Part shown: in pieces, positions 1-6,847 of the stretch
Numbering within the stretch: the stretch's first letter is position 1
Layout: each line of letters starts with the position of its first letter
Notes under the pieces: generated by a model
Database searches by the model: none
Told to the model about the DNA's origin: nothing
Seen by the model: only the letters and a program-made list of their open reading frames with translations
Position numbers and translations under genes: made by a program
NCBI GenBank assembly: GCA_003526435.1
Contig: DPWF01000400.1
Span: forward strand, 1 to 11,601
Direction of reading: 5' to 3'
DNA: 11,601 nt
DNA from: Chitinophagaceae bacterium
Lineage (GTDB): Bacteria; Bacteroidota; Bacteroidia; Chitinophagales; Chitinophagaceae

Positions 1-1
1 T

Positions 2-808
2 GATATGATTTCATTACAGGCAGCGTATAAGATTGTGAACAAAAATCCGCTTGGGTCCGCTGCAGGTTATGGTTCTTCTTTCCCCATCAGCAGAACATTA
101 ACCACAGAACTATTAGGGTTTGATGATCTTAATTATAATGTGGTATATGCACAAATGGGTCGGGGCAAAGCTGAAAGAGTAACTGCTATGGCCATGGCCA
201 ATATAGCCGATACATTGAGCCGTATGAGCATGGATATGTGTTTGTACCTGAACCAGAATTTTGATTTTGTGAGTTTTCCTCCCGAATTAACTACAGGTTC
301 AAGTATCATGCCCCATAAAAAAAACCCAGATGTATTTGAACTCATCCGCTCACATGCAAATCGTATAAAAGCATTACCCAATGAAATCATGATGATGACC
401 ACCAACCTTCCATCAGGTTATCATCGCGACCTTCAATTATTAAAAGAGCATCTATTTCCTGCAATATCAACACTTAGAAATTGTTTACAGATGGCACAGT
501 TAATGTTATCGTCTGTTGAAATAAAAACAGGGATCATGCAGGATGCAAAATACCTTTATGCATTCAGCGTAGAAGAGGTAAATAAACTGGTGCTGCAAGG
601 TGTTCCTTTCAGAGATGCCTATAAACAGGTGGGTATGCAGATAGAAGAAGGGAAGTTTAAGGCAGATGCCGGTCAGGTAAAACATACACATGAAGGCAGC
701 ATCGGGAATCTCTGTAATGAGCAGATTAATACCATGATGCAGCAAACCATCGCAGATTTCCGGTTTGAAAAAGCGGAAAAAGCCATCCAAATGTTGTTGG
801 AAGATTAA
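2..808 (+). CDS. argH: argininosuccinate lyase, C-terminal part (5' end outside window)
   Basis: This is the last ~268 residues of argininosuccinate lyase, which splits argininosuccinate into arginine and fumarate in the last step of arginine synthesis (cytoplasmic homotetramer). The reading frame is open to the left edge, and the ATG at 5 is internal, because full-length family members have about 440-460 residues. Counting from that ATG, a conserved PLGSAAGYGSSFP segment lies at about residues 15-27. The fumarase/aspartase-superfamily signature GSSIMPHKKNPD starts at residue 98 and carries the flexible-loop catalytic serine. The substrate-contact segment GYHRDLQLLKE follows. The C-terminal helical domain is complete and ends at a TAA stop at 806-808. 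The next gene starts 73 bp downstream with only a weak hairpin between them. Assignment to ArgH rather than adenylosuccinate lyase or fumarase rests on these segments together. Confidence 0.95.
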   Translation, partial: DMISLQAAYKIVNKNPLGSAAGYGSSFPISRTLTTELLGFDDLNYNVVYAQMGRGKAERVTAMAMANIADTLSRMSMDMCLYLNQNFDFVSFPPELTTGSSIMPHKKNPDVFELIRSHANRIKALPNEIMMMTTNLPSGYHRDLQLLKEHLFPAISTLRNCLQMAQLMLSSVEIKTGIMQDAKYLYAFSVEEVNKLVLQGVPFRDAYKQVGMQIEEGKFKADAGQVKHTHEGSIGNLCNEQINTMMQQTIADFRFEKAEKAIQMLLED

Positions 809-816
809 AGTCGGTG

Positions 817-834
817 GAAGGTTACCTTCTTTCT
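817..834 (+). terminator. weak candidate terminator after argH
   Basis: A 5-bp stem (GAAGG, 817-821, with CCTTC, 825-829) and a 3-base loop are followed by a T-rich stretch interrupted by C. The same bases form the near-palindrome GAAGGTTACCTTC. The stem is short, so it could be a weak terminator, a small dyad site, or chance. Confidence 0.22.
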
Positions 835-851
835 TGGTGTAGTCCCTAAAA

Positions 852-859
852 TATGGTTG
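852..859 (+). promoter_or_regulatory. possible -7 element for the FKBP gene
   Basis: TATGGTTG matches the Bacteroidota -7 consensus TAnnTTTG at all but one fixed position and lies 22 bp before the ATG at 882. A TTG at 834-836 is only 15 bp upstream, closer than usual for a -33 element. This is a weak call. Confidence 0.22.
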
Positions 860-881
860 TTTTGATGCTCTTAAACCAGAA

Positions 882-1640
882 ATGATGCGAATTATTTTTT
901 CTTGTACAATCGGTCTACTTATTGCAGGAACCGGTTATGGTCAGACTAAAACAACAAAACCTGTAGCGCCAAAAACAGCAACCACAGGCGCTGTAAAAGC
1001 AATGCCTAACCCACTTAAAAACGGTAAAGACTCTGCCAGTTATGCATTAGGTATTCGAATTGCGCAAAACCTGGAAAGCCAGGGATTGGGCAAATTAAAT
1101 GTGGCCATTCTGCAAAGGGCACTTGCCGATCAGTTGGGTAAAAAGAAAGTAATTATACCGGAAGCCTCTCTGAATGCATGTATTGAAGATTTTGTAGCAG
1201 AAGCAAATCAGGAAAAAATAGCCCTGGCCAAAGTGGCGTCAGAACAAACCAAAAAGCAGGCGAAAGTATTTCTAGATGCCAATGCAAAGCGCCCCGGTGT
1301 AATAACACTCCCGAGCGGATTGCAATACGAGGTAATAAAAAATAATCCTGATGGTGTAAAACCTGTTGCATCCGATCAGGTAAAATGTCATTACCATGGT
1401 ACATTGATTGACGGAACCGTTTTCGACAGTTCCGTTGAACGCGGCGAACCCATTGTTTTTTCAGTAGGAGGTGTAATCCGTGGCTGGCAGGAAGCATTAC
1501 AATTAATGACAGTAGGTAGTAAATGGAAGCTTTACGTACCTGCAGACCTTGCTTATGGTGATGCACAGGCGGGCCCTAAAATTGGCCCCGGCTCTACACT
1601 CATTTTTGAAGTAGAGCTGATTTCAATCGAAAAAGAATAA
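882..1640 (+). CDS. secreted FKBP-type peptidyl-prolyl cis-trans isomerase (FkpA/Mip-like)
   Basis: This is a predicted periplasmic folding factor that catalyses cis-trans isomerisation of X-Pro bonds. Residues 1-20 form a signal peptide (basic MMR, hydrophobic core, GYG before Q21) with no lipobox cysteine at the cleavage site. A low-complexity Thr/Lys/Pro/Ala linker covers about 21-45. Residues 46-135 match the helical N-terminal domain of FkpA/Mip/FklB proteins (DSASYALGIRIAQNL, then a Lys/Ala/Glu-rich helix). The C-terminal FKBP domain spans about 145-250. It keeps the usual pocket residues: Y171, F181-D182, V198-I199, W202, Y225 and F242, plus the closing GPGSTLIFEVELI strand. Two ATGs are adjacent (882, 885), and either would give the same signal peptide. 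The length, 252 residues, is normal for FkpA-like proteins. A strong terminator follows, so it probably ends its transcription unit. Confidence 0.93.
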   Translation: MMRIIFSCTIGLLIAGTGYGQTKTTKPVAPKTATTGAVKAMPNPLKNGKDSASYALGIRIAQNLESQGLGKLNVAILQRALADQLGKKKVIIPEASLNACIEDFVAEANQEKIALAKVASEQTKKQAKVFLDANAKRPGVITLPSGLQYEVIKNNPDGVKPVASDQVKCHYHGTLIDGTVFDSSVERGEPIVFSVGGVIRGWQEALQLMTVGSKWKLYVPADLAYGDAQAGPKIGPGSTLIFEVELISIEKE

Positions 1641-1657
1641 TAAACTTCTGATCATTC

Positions 1658-1688
1658 AGCCCTCTGTAAAATCACAGGGGGCTTTTTT
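1658..1688 (+). terminator. Rho-independent terminator after the FKBP gene
   Basis: A 10-bp stem pairs AGCCCTCTGT (1658-1667) with ACAGGGGGCT (1674-1683), with one G-T wobble, a 6-base loop and a run of six T at 1683-1688. It isolates the FKBP gene from the outer-membrane protein gene. Confidence 0.88.
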
Positions 1689-1694
1689 CATTCT

Positions 1695-1732
1695 ATTAAC
1701 CTTCATTAACCTTTCCCCAAAGTTCATTAACC
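1695..1732 (+). promoter_or_regulatory. triple ATTAACC operator upstream of the outer-membrane protein gene
   Basis: Three exact copies of ATTAACC lie at 1695-1701, 1705-1711 and 1726-1732. The first two have a 10-bp period and the third starts 21 bp after the second. The third box ends 21 bp before the predicted -7 element, where a -33 element would normally lie. The same 10 + 21 spacing occurs upstream of the GLPGLI gene (6756-6793). Direct repeats spaced by one helical turn are typical of OmpR-family binding sites. Binding by the regulator encoded at 8683-9366 is inference. Confidence 0.6.
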
Positions 1733-1753
1733 GCTTTTGGATACGTCCAACAC

Positions 1754-1761
1754 TACTTTTG
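1754..1761 (+). promoter_or_regulatory. -7 promoter element (TAnnTTTG) of the outer-membrane protein gene
   Basis: TACTTTTG is a full match to the Bacteroidota -7 consensus TAnnTTTG, 20 bp before the ATG at 1782, which implies a very short leader. A TTTG at 1736-1739 is only 14 bp upstream, shorter than the usual ~19-bp spacer. The promoter may therefore lack a proper -33 element and depend on the activator boxes at 1695-1732. Confidence 0.5.
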
Positions 1762-1781
1762 GTGCATTAAAACCAAAAGTA

Positions 1782-4592
1782 ATGTTGAAATACATCGCTA
1801 CACTGCTGATCATTGTTCTGCTTCCCGCTTTTTCACAGGCACAAAATACAGGAACCGTAAAAGGACATGTATTTGATACAGCCACCAATCGTGGGCTGGC
1901 ATACGCAACCGTTTCTGTTGTCAATACAAAAGACTCTACACTTGTAACTTTTACCAGGGCCGACTCAACAGGTAAATTCAATATCAAGTCGCTGGAAAAA
2001 GGTAACTATTTAATTTCTGCCTCTTATGTAGGTTATGTTCCGGTATGGAAATCGATCGACGTAAAAGCTGGTCAGGAACTCAACCTTGGTCAGTTAATAC
2101 TTACCGATGTATTAAAAAGCGGTGACGTAACCGTTACCGCACGCCGTGCACCGGTTACGATTAATGGTGATACAGTAGAATTCAATACTGAAAATTTTAA
2201 AACACAGCCCAATGCCGTAGTTGAAGACCTTTTAAAAAGATTACCGGGTGTAACGGTAGATAACGACGGCACCATAAGGGTTAATGGCCAGCGTATCAAC
2301 CGTGTATTGGTGAATGGAAAAGAATTCTTTACCGGCGATCCTAAAATTGCCACAAAGAACCTGGATGCAGATGCAGTAGATAAGGTACAGGTATTTGATA
2401 AAAAAAGCGATCGCGCAGAATTTACGGGGATTGATGATGGTAATTCAGAAAAAGCCATCAACCTGAAACTCAAAAAAGACAGAAATAAATCCACTTTTGG
2501 AAGAATAGCAGGAGGTGCAGGTGGCGACGATGGTCGTTATGATGCACAAACCAATATCAACCGCTTTAATGGCGACCAGCAGTTATCGCTCCTGGGTATG
2601 GGAAACAATGTCAACAAACAAGGTTTTACCCTGACCGATATAATGAATTTTTCTGGCGACCTGGCAAGAGGCATGCGTAATGGGGGCGGAGGCATCAGTA
2701 TTAATATCGGTGGCCCGGGCGGAGATAACGGATTGCCTGTTACAGGGCTTGGACAGAACCAGCAGGGGGTTGCTACTACTTATGCAGGTGGAGTAAACTA
2801 CAACGATCTCTGGAACAAAAAATCGAATGTAAATACCAGCGGCATGTTTAGTGATATTGACCTGCTCACCAACCGTATTACTAACCGGCAGAACCTTTTA
2901 CCTGGTAATTCATTCGACTATATCAGCAACAGTAATACTGCAAGGAAAGTACAGCAGCAAAGATGGAACGGAAGTATTGATCATAAGTTTGACAGTATGA
3001 TTTCGCTGAAGGTTACGCCACAGGTTTCAGCCCAACAGAATAACAACAATACTTACAGCAGCTACAGTTCAACCAATAAAAGCGGGCAGAAAATAAACGA
3101 CGGTTTTAGCGACAGTAAAACACAATCTGATGCACTGAATCTTTCTGCAACAGCATTATACCGTCAGCGTTTAAAGAAAAAAGGAAGAACCATATCAGGG
3201 AATTTTACGTTGAATTATAACGACAGTAAACAAACAGGAGATCTCTATACACGTAATACTTTTTATGCAGCAGGAATGCCGCTGAGAGATTCTATTACCA
3301 ATCAGAAGAATACACGTAATGCAATTACCCGGAACTTCGGTGGAACCGTTACTTATACTGAGCCAATAGGACGCAAATCATTACTGGAGATATCATCTTT
3401 CTACAATACCAACAGTGGACAAAGTGATCGTAAAACCTATGATTATAATAGTGGGTCGGGTAAATACGATCAGTATAATACGATCCTGAGTAATGATTTT
3501 ACCAGCAGCTATAATTACGGTGGTGGTACCCTTAATTTCAGATCGAATATGAATAAAGTGGTATTAACCGTAGGCTCATCATTCCAGGCAGCAACATTGC
3601 GGAGTACCAATAATACCAACGGAAACATCATTGAACAACGTTTTTCTGATCTGTTACCCAGTGCGAATATTCAGTACAGGTTTACATCAAGCAAAACATT
3701 GTCTATGAACCTCAATACTTCTACTACACAACCATCAACGGCACAGTTACAGCCTATTGCAGATGTAAGTGATCCTTTGAATACGTCAACCGGTAACCCT
3801 AACCTGAAACGTAGTTATGTACAATCAGTGAACCTGAGTTTTTTCTCAACCAATGTGTATACACAAAGAAACCTGTTCGCATTTATCTCTGCAACCAAAA
3901 CCAATAATGCCATTGTTAATTCCGATGTTATACAACCCAATGGATCTCGTATATCAATGCCGGTAAATGCAGATGGACAGTATTTCATTTTTGGTAGTGT
4001 AAATGCCGGTTTCCCCATTAAAAAAATAAAATCAAGAGTTGATATTGGTATCAGTACGAACTATATGCGCAATATTGCTTTCCTGAATGGGGCAAGAAAT
4101 AATATATCAAATCTTGGTGTGGGCCCTTCACTTACTTATGGTTTTGCACAGGATGGTTTAATGGATATCAATGCTACAGCAAGATTGAGTATCAGTAAAG
4201 CCACTTATTCGTTACAACCTATGCTCAATACCAATTACCTGCAGCAAACCTATAATATTGAAATGAATAACTACCTGCCACTGGGGTTGGTTATGAACAA
4301 TAGTTTCAACTACACAGTGAATTCGGGTCGTGCAGATGGCTTTAATACCAAAGTGCCTTACTGGAACGCATCACTGGCCAAGGCATTTATGAAAAATAAA
4401 AGAGGCGAATTGAAGCTGAATGTATTCGATCTGCTGAATAAAAATATTGGTATCAACAGATCGGCTAACCAGAACTATATAGAAGATACCCGTTATAATG
4501 TGTTACAGCGTTATTTCCTAGTAACCTTTACCTACAGGTTGAATAAAGCAGCAGCCGGAGGCGGGGCACGTATCATCACAAGAAGTTTCTAA
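1782..4592 (+). CDS. outer-membrane beta-barrel protein, TonB-dependent-receptor-like, with carboxypeptidase-regulatory domain
   Basis: The product has 936 residues from the ATG at 1782. An in-frame TTG at 1737 would add 15 residues, but it lies upstream of the predicted -7 element and would push the signal peptide inward, so it was not chosen. Residues 1-20 are a signal peptide ending FSQA before Q21. Residues ~24-109 form a carboxypeptidase-regulatory-like beta-sandwich (GTVKGHVFD, ATVSV, GNYLISASYVGY). Residues ~120-235 resemble a TonB plug (VVEDLLKRLPGVTVDNDGTI, INRVLVNGKEFFTGDP). A glycine-rich insert lies at ~300-317. The rest is a long beta-barrel with Asn/Ser/Thr-rich strands, ending in Phe; this matches the Bacteroidota family called outer membrane protein beta-barrel (OMP_b-brl_3). 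No SusD-like gene is adjacent, so it is not a classical glycan-uptake pair. Its substrate is unknown; export or uptake of a metal, peptide or small molecule are all possible. It probably forms a single-gene transcript. Confidence 0.9.
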   Translation: MLKYIATLLIIVLLPAFSQAQNTGTVKGHVFDTATNRGLAYATVSVVNTKDSTLVTFTRADSTGKFNIKSLEKGNYLISASYVGYVPVWKSIDVKAGQELNLGQLILTDVLKSGDVTVTARRAPVTINGDTVEFNTENFKTQPNAVVEDLLKRLPGVTVDNDGTIRVNGQRINRVLVNGKEFFTGDPKIATKNLDADAVDKVQVFDKKSDRAEFTGIDDGNSEKAINLKLKKDRNKSTFGRIAGGAGGDDGRYDAQTNINRFNGDQQLSLLGMGNNVNKQGFTLTDIMNFSGDLARGMRNGGGGISINIGGPGGDNGLPVTGLGQNQQGVATTYAGGVNYNDLWNKKSNVNTSGMFSDIDLLTNRITNRQNLLPGNSFDYISNSNTARKVQQQRWNGSIDHKFDSMISLKVTPQVSAQQNNNNTYSSYSSTNKSGQKINDGFSDSKTQSDALNLSATALYRQRLKKKGRTISGNFTLNYNDSKQTGDLYTRNTFYAAGMPLRDSITNQKNTRNAITRNFGGTVTYTEPIGRKSLLEISSFYNTNSGQSDRKTYDYNSGSGKYDQYNTILSNDFTSSYNYGGGTLNFRSNMNKVVLTVGSSFQAATLRSTNNTNGNIIEQRFSDLLPSANIQYRFTSSKTLSMNLNTSTTQPSTAQLQPIADVSDPLNTSTGNPNLKRSYVQSVNLSFFSTNVYTQRNLFAFISATKTNNAIVNSDVIQPNGSRISMPVNADGQYFIFGSVNAGFPIKKIKSRVDIGISTNYMRNIAFLNGARNNISNLGVGPSLTYGFAQDGLMDINATARLSISKATYSLQPMLNTNYLQQTYNIEMNNYLPLGLVMNNSFNYTVNSGRADGFNTKVPYWNASLAKAFMKNKRGELKLNVFDLLNKNIGINRSANQNYIEDTRYNVLQRYFLVTFTYRLNKAAAGGGARIITRSF

Positions 4593-4624
4593 GCACAGTA
4601 TTCTCTTTTCTCATATTTATCAGT

Positions 4625-4654
4625 AATCCCCTTCTTTCCAGAAGGGGATTTTTT
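4625..4654 (+). terminator. Rho-independent terminator after the outer-membrane protein gene
   Basis: A perfect 11-bp stem pairs AATCCCCTTCT (4625-4635) with AGAAGGGGATT (4640-4650), with a 4-base loop. A run of T continues to 4654. Confidence 0.92.
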
Positions 4655-4705
4655 ATTGCAATAAATTCCCTGCTGATACGTCTTAAGGCTAGAAACTATT
4701 TTTAC

Positions 4706-5800
4706 ATGATCCTATTAACCGGTATAATAATATTCTTTGTACTTATTATTTATGCTTTTGTACGTACTGAACCTTTTGGTAGCCTGTCTTACGGAAAAAG
4801 AAAGGAGCGGATTGAAAAATCACCTAATTACCGGAATGGCCGCTTTCAAAATCTTCATCATACACCTGACCTGGCAGAAGATGCCAGTTATTATAGTGTA
4901 TTGATGGAGTTTTTCTTCCGGAAAAAAGAAAGACCCAAACCAACAACGCTGATTCCTGCTCATAAAACTTCTCTTAAAGAACTGAGGCCTGACGAACAGG
5001 TATTGATTTGGATGGGACATTCATCATATTTTATTCAGATAGACGGTAAGAAAATATTGGTAGATCCTGTATTGAGTGGTGCCGCATCACCTATATCTTT
5101 TACCACCAAAGCATTTCCCGGAACAGATATGTACAAAGTGGAAGACCTGCCTCATATTGACTATCTGTTTATTTCACACGATCACTGGGATCATCTGGAT
5201 TACACAACAATCCACTCTTTAAAAAATAAGGTAGGAAAGCTAATTACAGGCTTAGGTACTGGTGCGCATCTTGAAAGATGGGGATACAATGAGGAACAAA
5301 TAATAGAACTCGACTGGTATGAAAAAACAGTATTAGCTGAAGCTGTTGAAATAACAGCATTACCTGCTCGACATTTTTCAGGCAGGGGGTTAAAGCGTAA
5401 CCAGAGTTTGTGGGTATCTTTTGCTTTGCAAATGCCGTCCATGAAATTATACCTGGGTGGCGATAGTGGTTACGATGACCATTTCGCACAAATTGGAGAT
5501 ACCTACGGCCCCTTTGATCTGGCGATACTGGAGTGCGGACAATACGATAATAACTGGCGATATATTCATATGTTACCCAACCAGATCATGCCTGCGGCAC
5601 GCGCGTTAAAAGCAAAACAGCTATTGCCTGTACACTGGTCTAAGTTTACACTGGCCAATCATGCATGGGATGAGCCGGTAACCGAACTGTTGAATTCTGT
5701 AAAGGAAAACGATCCGGAGGTTCTTACACCGATGATCGGGCAGAAGCTTGATCTGTTTAATCCATCTGGTCTTTCACAGTGGTGGCTACAAGTACAATAA
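4706..5800 (+). CDS. membrane-anchored MBL-fold metallo-hydrolase (NAPE-PLD-like)
   Basis: This is a 364-residue zinc hydrolase of the metallo-beta-lactamase fold, beta-lactamase_2 subgroup. Residues 3-18 are very hydrophobic and followed by basic residues, so they look like an N-terminal membrane anchor with no clear cleavage site. GHSSYFIQIDGKKILVDPVL (starting ~104) is the typical entry to this fold. Metal ligands are visible: H158, H160, D162 and H163 in HDHWDH, H223, D253 in GGDSGYDDHF, and H310 in LPVHWSKF. Their order and spacing match N-acyl-phosphatidylethanolamine phospholipase D and its bacterial relatives, so a phospholipid or N-acyl-lipid substrate is plausible; UlaG-like or other phosphodiesterase activity cannot be excluded. 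It is a remote relative of beta-lactamases and should not be read as an antibiotic-resistance enzyme. No good -7 element is visible at a workable distance. It converges on the GLPGLI gene. Confidence 0.88.
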   Translation: MILLTGIIIFFVLIIYAFVRTEPFGSLSYGKRKERIEKSPNYRNGRFQNLHHTPDLAEDASYYSVLMEFFFRKKERPKPTTLIPAHKTSLKELRPDEQVLIWMGHSSYFIQIDGKKILVDPVLSGAASPISFTTKAFPGTDMYKVEDLPHIDYLFISHDHWDHLDYTTIHSLKNKVGKLITGLGTGAHLERWGYNEEQIIELDWYEKTVLAEAVEITALPARHFSGRGLKRNQSLWVSFALQMPSMKLYLGGDSGYDDHFAQIGDTYGPFDLAILECGQYDNNWRYIHMLPNQIMPAARALKAKQLLPVHWSKFTLANHAWDEPVTELLNSVKENDPEVLTPMIGQKLDLFNPSGLSQWWLQVQ

Positions 5801-5802
5801 AA

Positions 5803-5840
5803 GAAGGGACTGTATTATTTTGATACAGCCCCTTTGTTTT
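5803..5840. terminator. bidirectional terminator between convergent genes
   Basis: A stem of about 14 pairs (5803-5816 with 5822-5835) contains one A-C mismatch and two wobble pairs. On the plus strand it is followed by TGTTTT. On the minus strand the flank reads CTTTTATTG. It serves the hydrolase gene (plus) and the GLPGLI gene (minus), both of which end close to it. Confidence 0.7.
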
Positions 5841-5860
5841 AGTCTATAGTTGTTGATGGA

Positions 5861-6679
5861 TTAACCGCCAATACGGAAGTTTGTGCCACCGCCCTGTATT
5901 TGCTGCTGCATCATATCCATACGCATCTTATTAAATTCAGCAGCAGTAACCGACTTGCCTTTTTTGGGTTCTTTCAGTATTTTCTGATCCACTTCCTTTT
6001 TAATTTCCAATGCTGTATAAACAGTAGCACCATTATCGCTGTCGAGTTGAAGAATTACACCAGGTAACTGGCCGTAATTTTCTGGTCCAACAGGACTGAT
6101 AATATCCTGCGCATACCAGGCCACTACTTCAATTTCGCGGGGTTGAGGGCGGGTAGTGTCGCGTGTAGGATTGGCACCAGAGCCGCTAATAACCATCATT
6201 CTTGTTTGAGTTGCCTGCACTGTAAGCTTCCTTGTGGCTTTTAAACAGGTGTAACCCAGTATCTGTTTGGTTTCATTGGTAAGTTTCCAGGGTTGTTGTG
6301 TAATAGAGTCGCTGATCAGGTAATTTTTACCTGCCAGTTCTGAACTAAGGATTGATTTTGACTGCGTGAAGTTTTTATACAATTCACCCGCATCAGCACC
6401 ACCTCCGAAATTAAAACTCATCACTCTTGCACCGCCCCCACCTGCAAACGGATCAGGAGCTTCATTTTCCGGAATTAATTTGTAGAGTGAGACGCTATCA
6501 CTAAACAACAGGATGTGTTTACTGATACGGAATTCAGGAACCATGGCCCTCATTTGCTCATTGGTAATGTTGCGGTGTGTATTGATTTTTCGTTCATACA
6601 CAATGGTACCCTGCTTAACCTGCGCCTTAATGGAACCCAGGCTGATGGCAGCAGCAACCAGGAAAAATGCTTTCTTCAT
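5861..6679 (-). CDS. GLPGLI family secreted protein
   Basis: This 272-residue exported protein has a signal peptide at 1-19 (MKKAFFLVAAAISLGSIKA, cleaved before Q20). The core fits the Bacteroidota GLPGLI family: GTIVYERK near the N-terminus, ILGYTCLKATRK at about 140-151, VVAWYAQDI at 185-193, and GPENYGQLPGVILQL at 198-212, which carries the family motif in the form QLPGVIL. Gly-rich inserts lie at 79-98, and the tail is Met/Gln- then Gly-rich. The family has no proven biochemical function. Its members often accompany outer-membrane beta-barrel proteins of the type encoded at 1782-4592, and here the two also share an operator pattern. It is divergent from the sensor kinase gene, with 168 bp between the start codons. 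Confidence 0.9.
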   Translation of the reverse strand: MKKAFFLVAAAISLGSIKAQVKQGTIVYERKINTHRNITNEQMRAMVPEFRISKHILLFSDSVSLYKLIPENEAPDPFAGGGGARVMSFNFGGGADAGELYKNFTQSKSILSSELAGKNYLISDSITQQPWKLTNETKQILGYTCLKATRKLTVQATQTRMMVISGSGANPTRDTTRPQPREIEVVAWYAQDIISPVGPENYGQLPGVILQLDSDNGATVYTALEIKKEVDQKILKEPKKGKSVTAAEFNKMRMDMMQQQIQGGGTNFRIGG

Positions 6680-6736
6680 GTAGTAGAGTTTATATTAATA
6701 ACTTTAAATAGGCCTGCGCCTCATTATTAAACAGTC

Positions 6737-6744
6737 CAAAGCTA
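6737..6744 (-). promoter_or_regulatory. -7 promoter element (TAnnTTTG) of the GLPGLI gene
   Basis: Read on the minus strand the bases are TAGCTTTG, a full consensus match. A transcript would carry a leader of roughly 50 bases. No TTG-type -33 element is visible at normal spacing, as expected for an activator-dependent promoter. Confidence 0.42.
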
Positions 6745-6755
6745 ATAGCAGCCTT

Positions 6756-6793
6756 TGTTAAGCATTCTTGCTTAAAGGTTAATTTAGGTTAAT
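6756..6793 (-). promoter_or_regulatory. ATTAACC operator array upstream of the GLPGLI gene, shared with the sensor kinase gene
   Basis: On the minus strand two exact ATTAACC boxes lie at 6793-6787 and 6783-6777 (10-bp period), followed 21 bp later by a degenerate box CTTAACA at 6762-6756. The spacing, 10 then 21 with a 14-bp gap before the last box, is the same as at 1695-1732. The array lies between two divergent promoters, so one regulator bound here could act on both the GLPGLI gene and the kinase/regulator pair. An additional small inverted repeat (TTAAGC, 6758-6763, with GCTTAA, 6770-6775) overlaps it. Confidence 0.55.
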
Positions 6794-6822
6794 GAAAAAC
6801 TGCTACAGCAAACAGAAGCCTT

Positions 6823-6830
6823 TACCTTTG
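6823..6830 (+). promoter_or_regulatory. -7 promoter element (TAnnTTTG) of the two-component genes
   Basis: TACCTTTG is a full consensus match and lies 17 bp before the ATG at 6848. No -33 TTG is visible at normal distance. Confidence 0.5.
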
Positions 6831-6847
6831 TTCTGAGATTATACAAC

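Noticed and set aside
97..103. Single ATTAACC in argH, and further single copies at 4714-4720, 5860-5866 and (reverse) 2279-2285
   Set aside because: These lie in coding sequence or over a stop codon, have no tandem partner at 10 bp, and are not in front of a promoter. They show that the heptamer alone is not rare here; only the spaced arrays are taken as signals.
1736..1739. TTTG as a -33 element for the outer-membrane protein gene
   Set aside because: The spacer to the -7 element is only 14 bp, against about 19 in the usual Bacteroidota promoter. The CTTTTGG repeated at 1734 and 1756 may be coincidence.
2090..2494. Long antisense open frame inside the outer-membrane protein gene
   Set aside because: It lies wholly within a well-supported gene on the other strand, has no recognisable domain and no promoter. 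The other long opposite-strand frames, for example at 7831-8274 and 9151-9633, were dropped for the same reason.
4697..4704. TATTTTTA as a -7 element for the MBL-fold hydrolase
   Set aside because: It ends one base before the ATG at 4706, so transcription would start inside the gene, and the final G of the consensus is missing.
4706..5800. MBL-fold gene as a metallo-beta-lactamase resistance gene
   Set aside because: The metal-ligand pattern and sequence fit NAPE-PLD/UlaG-like hydrolases, and it lacks the features of class B beta-lactamases.
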